Assembly (NCBI RefSeq): GCF_004114975.1
Contig: NZ_CP030051.1
Coordinates: 3,038,001-3,102,000 of the forward strand
Origin: Bradyrhizobium guangdongense
GTDB taxonomy: Bacteria; Pseudomonadota; Alphaproteobacteria; Rhizobiales; Xanthobacteraceae
Length of the DNA stretch: 64,000 nt
Direction of reading: 5' to 3'
The notes beneath the pieces are model-generated. The model searched no databases. It had not been told where the DNA came from and worked only from the letters and a program-made list of their open reading frames with translations. The position numbers and the translations under genes were made by a program. Below, piece after piece: positions 60,962 through 64,000 of the stretch; position 1 is the stretch's first letter; each line of letters begins with the position of its first letter.

Positions 60962-61516
60962 TCAGGCGCGGGCCGCCGCGCGCCGGCGGCTGGTGACGAC
61001 GAGCCTGAACACCACATACTGCACGGCAAAGGCGAGGGCCTTGGCGCCGCCCGCGACCGCGGAGATGTAGAACGCCCACAGCTTCAGGTCGCCGGTGGCG
61101 GCGACCGCGATGGTGCCGGCGCCGAGCACGAACATCAGCGCGGCCCAAGCATAGCCCGCGGCGGTGACATATTCCGGCGCGGTCTCGACCACCATCGGCG
61201 GCATGTAGCGCAGCATCCAGCCGCGCTTGAGCATGATCACGCCGATCGCGAAATGTGCGATCGCAGGCTTTGCCATCACAAAGCGCGGATCGTTGGTCAG
61301 CAGCGTCACCGTACCCAGCACGACGACCAGCGCGACGCTCGCATAGGTCATATAGCCGAGCTCGCGCCCCTTGATGCGGGCATAGATCACCTGGGCGATC
61401 GCCCCTGCAATCGCCACCGACGTCGCCAGGATGACGTTGTCGGTGACCAGATAGATCACCAGGAAGACGATGGCCGAGAGGAAGTCGGAGGCGAGGCGGG
61501 CGAATACGTCCTTCAT
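60962..61516 (-). CDS. yciB: Inner-membrane septation-type protein YciB/IspZ
   Basis: A 184-residue protein with five to six membrane helices (FLSAIVFLVIYLVTDNVILATSVAIAGAIAQVIY and more). Features include the R-x-K-G-R-x-L-G pattern ARIKGRELGYM, a strand VVVLGTVTLLTNDPRFVMAKPAIAH and the helix LKRGWMLRYM, all YciB/IspZ-like (T-x-x-x-x-D-x-x-F-x-x-x-K-P-T-x). It acts in envelope synthesis or septation. ATG 61516 starts MKDVFARLASDFLSA as in the family. Confidence 0.8.
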   Translation of the reverse strand: MKDVFARLASDFLSAIVFLVIYLVTDNVILATSVAIAGAIAQVIYARIKGRELGYMTYASVALVVVLGTVTLLTNDPRFVMAKPAIAHFAIGVIMLKRGWMLRYMPPMVVETAPEYVTAAGYAWAALMFVLGAGTIAVAATGDLKLWAFYISAVAGGAKALAFAVQYVVFRLVVTSRRRAAARA

Positions 61517-61529
61517 TGTCGGTCCTGTC

Positions 61530-62105
61530 TCACTGGGCTTCGGGCAGCGCGCCGGCAGGCGCACCATGCTTGATCTGACGATATTCAGGATACCATTTGG
61601 TGAAATAGATTGCGCTGTTGCGGGCGGCGAAGGCGACCGCAATCCCCGACCAGACCGGCAGGCCCGGGAAGTAGAGCAGCACGATGTTGGCGGCCATCAT
61701 CAGCAGAGCGGCGATCGTCCATGCGCCGGTGATGATGTAGTTGGCGGTGAGGAAGCCGGGCATTGCCGCGGTCTCGGCCGGAACGGATTCGATCGCGTAT
61801 TGCAGCGTGAAAGGCCGGCGCGCGAGCATCGAGCCGAGCGAGATGACGAAGATGCCGATGTCGACCGAGAGCTTGACGCCGAGCGGGCTGAGCGTGGGGT
61901 CGCGCAGCGCGAGGTAGAGACCGAGCCCTGCGAACAGGATCGCGGAGCCGGCGGCAAGGATCTTTACCGAGCGGCCGCGCGCAACATCGATCGCAATCGT
62001 GACGAGGCAGATGGCGGAGCCCGCGAACACGCTGACCGTCGCCGATGTCATGAACATCAGGAAAGTGTAGACCCCATAGGGGGCTAGGATCAGGAAGATC
62101 GTCAT
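61530..62105 (-). CDS. Hypothetical polytopic membrane protein
   Basis: A 191-residue protein with about six hydrophobic helices (MTIFLILAPYGVYTFLMFMTSATVSVFAGSAICLVTIAIDV at the start). The helices alternate with KILAAGSAILFAGLGLYLAL, GIFVISLGSMLARRPFTLQYA and TIAALLMMAANIVLLYF. RRPFTLQYA recalls the YciB-like TLxYA string, so it may be a distant relative of the neighbouring yciB, 13 bp away on the same strand. Function unknown. Confidence 0.75.
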   Translation of the reverse strand: MTIFLILAPYGVYTFLMFMTSATVSVFAGSAICLVTIAIDVARGRSVKILAAGSAILFAGLGLYLALRDPTLSPLGVKLSVDIGIFVISLGSMLARRPFTLQYAIESVPAETAAMPGFLTANYIITGAWTIAALLMMAANIVLLYFPGLPVWSGIAVAFAARNSAIYFTKWYPEYRQIKHGAPAGALPEAQ

Positions 62106-62180
62106 GGTCGCCTCGATCGCATCGATCTTTACGATGTCAAGATTGATAATGCAGGGGCGATGCCGGGTCAAGTTAAATCT

Positions 62181-62663
62181 TTACACTGTCAAAATAATGG
62201 CGATCATCTTCAATAAATCAATTGTTGCAAGGACTTGGTCCGAAATTTCGTCGGCAATGGCGGCCCAGGGCAGGCGCGACAGGATGGTCAGCGCGCAGGA
62301 GATCAACAGGCCGATGGTCAGGAAGATGCTGCCGGCGCGGCAGATGGTGAATTTGAGCGAGCCCGGCGCTGCGTACATGCCGAGCGGATGCAACAGCCGG
62401 GACAGCAGGAGCGCACTCATCAGCAGGTGAATGCGCAGCGGCGAAGCGCCGGATATTTCGAGCAGGGCGACCATCAGGACGATGATGGGGACATATTCCA
62501 TGAAATTGCCATGGGCGCGGATCGCGCTGCGCAGGCCTTCGTTGCCCCCATCGTTGAACGGCGCGCCGCTGATCCGCCGCAGTCGGACGACTTGCAGCGC
62601 GAGCGCAGCGTAGATCAGCGCGAGGATGGCGAGATAGTTCGCCGTGATCGTGGGGACGTGCAT
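62181..62663 (-). CDS. MAPEG-family membrane protein
   Basis: A 160-residue protein with four helices. ITANYLAILALIYAALALQVVRLRR, then SAIRAHGNFMEYVPIIVLMVALLEISGA and LLLSRLLHPLGMYA carry the MAPEG signature (R-x-x-x-N-x-x-E-x-x-P, here RAHGNFMEYVP). Members bind glutathione or act on eicosanoid-like lipids in eukaryotes; bacterial substrates are mostly unknown. ATG 62663 (MHVPTIT) is used; a 4-codon extension is possible. Confidence 0.88.
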   Translation of the reverse strand: MHVPTITANYLAILALIYAALALQVVRLRRISGAPFNDGGNEGLRSAIRAHGNFMEYVPIIVLMVALLEISGASPLRIHLLMSALLLSRLLHPLGMYAAPGSLKFTICRAGSIFLTIGLLISCALTILSRLPWAAIADEISDQVLATIDLLKMIAIILTV

Positions 62664-62680
62664 GCGGACCTCCATGCGCT

Positions 62681-62805
62681 GTCATTCCGGGGTACGCGAA
62701 GCGTCGAGCTACGGTGCGCAATTGCGCACCTGAGAATCCATTTCGCAAAGGAACGCGCGGTGAAATGGATTCCGGGTTCGCGCGAAGGGCGCGCCCCGGA
62801 ATGAC
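62681..62805. repeat. Palindromic intergenic repeat, GTCATTCCGGGG family
   Basis: A 125-bp nested palindrome. The outer arms are GTCATTCCGGGG / GCCCCGGAATGAC. Inside is an inner arm AATCCATTTC pairing with GAAATGGATT, and GGTGCGCAATTGCGCACC is a perfect 18-bp palindrome at 62713-62730. It fills the gap between the MAPEG and carotenoid oxygenase genes. The family differs in sequence from the GTCATTGCGAG repeats at 54959 but shares the GTCATT ends. Confidence 0.85.
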
Positions 62806-62810
62806 AAAAA

Positions 62811-64000
62811 CTATACCGCGCCCACCCAATTGCCGTGAAAGCCGTCGGGCACGCGATGGCCGAGCTGTACCAGCGCGGCGGGGCCGGCCTCGATGTCGGT
62901 GGCATTGAAGACGGCGAGGTCGCTGCGGTTCTCCCGCCCGCGCCAGACCACCGCCAGCAGCCAGCCGTCACCTTCCGCCGCATCCTTCGATCGCTCGACG
63001 AACACGGGCTCGGAGATAGTATCGCCTGATGGCAACAGATATTGGCCGAGCCGCTTGCCCGCGCCCTCGACATGGACGATGCCTGACAGCGCGCCGAACA
63101 TCGGCGCCTTCGGATTGGCACAGGCGTACCAGCCGTGTCGGCTCTTCAGGCCGGCACGTCGGTCGTCGATGCGCGGGAATTCGCCGGTGAGATCGTCGAG
63201 ATAGGTTTGCTGGAAGCGGTCGGTATTGTCCGCGAGATCGAACCTCCAGCGGCAGTGACGGGCGCGCGATTTCTCCGGATCCGTCGGCCGGCCGTCAGAG
63301 TGCGGAAACAGCGGGGCCTCTTCGAACTGCATGACGTCGGCGACGATGCGATTTCCGTCCTCCCACGCATTCATGATGTGGAAGACGTAGCAGGCTTCGC
63401 CGTGGAACCAGACGATGTCCTTTGCCTTGCCATTGCGCTTCATCACGCCGACATAGGCGCCTTTCTCCGGTTCCCACGCATAGGGCGGCTTGCCGCTCAT
63501 CGCACGTTCCCTGCTGCCGGTGAGGGGCAGGATCGGAAACAGCACGTGATTCTCGGTGACGATGAAGTCGTGCACCATGCTGGGATAGGGCGTCTCGAAA
63601 CGTTCGAAGCGCGTGACCTTGCCGCTCGCATCGATCGATCCGTAGGAGAGGGCTGACGTCAGCGGCCCCGCCGCATTGTAGCCGAAGAACACCAGCTCGC
63701 CCGTCACGGGATCGATCTTTGGATGTGCGGTGAAGGGGCCGGCGATGCGGCCCTGGTAATTGCAATAACCGCGCGTTGCCAGCGTGCCCGGCTCGATCTC
63801 GGTCGGCAGATGTCCTTCTTCGAGCGCGAGCAGCTTGCCGGCATGGAAAACGATATTGGTGTTGGCGACGCCGCCGTCGGTGAGATCTGGCGGCGCATCC
63901 GGCAGCTTGCGGCCGAAGCCGCCGAACAGCGCGCGGCCCGCACCGTGCTCGGCGAGCCATTTCGGTGTGCGGACCCAGCGATTGCGATAGCTGGCGCGCC
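62811..64000 (-). CDS. Carotenoid oxygenase family protein, 5-prime end outside the window
   Basis: The frame runs from the TAG at 62811 to the window edge and stays open, giving 396 residues of a carotenoid cleavage/lignostilbene dioxygenase-type enzyme. VANTNIVFHAGKLLALEEG, then FTAHPKIDPVTGELVFFGYN supply the first iron histidine region. HDFIVTENHVLFPILP holds a second, VWFHGEACYVFHIMNAWEDG a third, and GFHGNW at the end the fourth. It cleaves a conjugated double bond of a carotenoid, apocarotenoid or stilbene with Fe(II) and O2. The N-terminal roughly 70-100 residues are missing. Confidence 0.9.
   Translation of the reverse strand, partial: RASYRNRWVRTPKWLAEHGAGRALFGGFGRKLPDAPPDLTDGGVANTNIVFHAGKLLALEEGHLPTEIEPGTLATRGYCNYQGRIAGPFTAHPKIDPVTGELVFFGYNAAGPLTSALSYGSIDASGKVTRFERFETPYPSMVHDFIVTENHVLFPILPLTGSRERAMSGKPPYAWEPEKGAYVGVMKRNGKAKDIVWFHGEACYVFHIMNAWEDGNRIVADVMQFEEAPLFPHSDGRPTDPEKSRARHCRWRFDLADNTDRFQQTYLDDLTGEFPRIDDRRAGLKSRHGWYACANPKAPMFGALSGIVHVEGAGKRLGQYLLPSGDTISEPVFVERSKDAAEGDGWLLAVVWRGRENRSDLAVFNATDIEAGPAALVQLGHRVPDGFHGNWVGAV

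Overview
The window is high-GC alphaproteobacterial chromosomal DNA. Gene content and protein style point to Bradyrhizobium or a close relative in the Nitrobacteraceae: very long flagellins, FlbT/FlaF/FliX, CckA, a one-cysteine DksA, and palindromic intergenic repeats. This is inferred from recognised families; no database search was run. The flagellar genes are of the Caulobacter-like type, most likely the set for the thick (sub)polar flagellum rather than a lateral system.

Layout. 1-4.3 kb: DUF1127 protein, a minus-strand SixA-like phosphatase/UspA/membrane-protein group, an FAD oxidoreductase and an exported MsrB. 4.3-11.1 kb: flgE-flgK-flgL, with unusually long FlgE and FlgL. 11.1-16.3 kb: a tight four-gene operon (GT-A-like transferase, PLP enzyme, ATP-grasp ligase, PLP decarboxylase) of unknown product, ended by an IS5-type element. 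17.9-27.1 kb: flbT, three tandem giant flagellin genes, flaF and flaG. 27.3-30.0 kb: flgN-flgJ-flgI, divergent from fliX. 30.0-35.5 kb: a non-flagellar block with two HxlR regulators, two NAD(P)-fold oxidoreductases, dksA, a frameshifted phytanoyl-CoA dioxygenase-type gene and a FAH-family hydratase. 35.6-46.3 kb: flgF-flgG-flgA-flgH on the minus strand, divergent from fliL-fliM-DUF6468-motE and a giant exported repeat protein. 46.5-52.2 kb: fliO-fliP on the minus strand, divergent from flgB-flgC-fliE-fliQ-fliR-flhB. 52.4-54.9 kb: cckA. 55-64 kb: housekeeping and membrane genes (Tim44-domain protein, GST, ICMT-like, class I fumarase, YciB, MAPEG, and a carotenoid-oxygenase gene cut by the window end).

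How it fits together. Export gate (FliOPQR-FlhB), rod (FlgBCFG, FliE, FlgJ), rings (FlgHI, FlgA), switch and motor accessories (FliL, FliM, MotE), hook, junction and filament are present; fliF, fliG, fliN, flgD, fliK, motAB and flbD are not in the window. Intergenic regions carry a coherent set of control sequences that can be read by eye. These are CtrA-type boxes (TTAA-N7-TTAA), sigma-54 elements (GG-N10-GC) before flgE, flgI and flgF and possibly fliO, and palindromes of the form CGGC-N7-GCCG that resemble Caulobacter FlbD/ftr enhancers about 65-110 bp from the sigma-54 sites. cckA, whose product feeds CtrA phosphorylation, sits just downstream of flhB.

Most interesting: (1) a two-module beta-rich insert shared by the hook protein, the hook-filament junction protein and, in related form, the flagellins; (2) the uncharacterised GT/PLP/ATP-grasp/decarboxylase operon behind a CtrA-type box; (3) two tandem long hairpins directly abutting the GTG start of flhB, one with a competing alternative stem.
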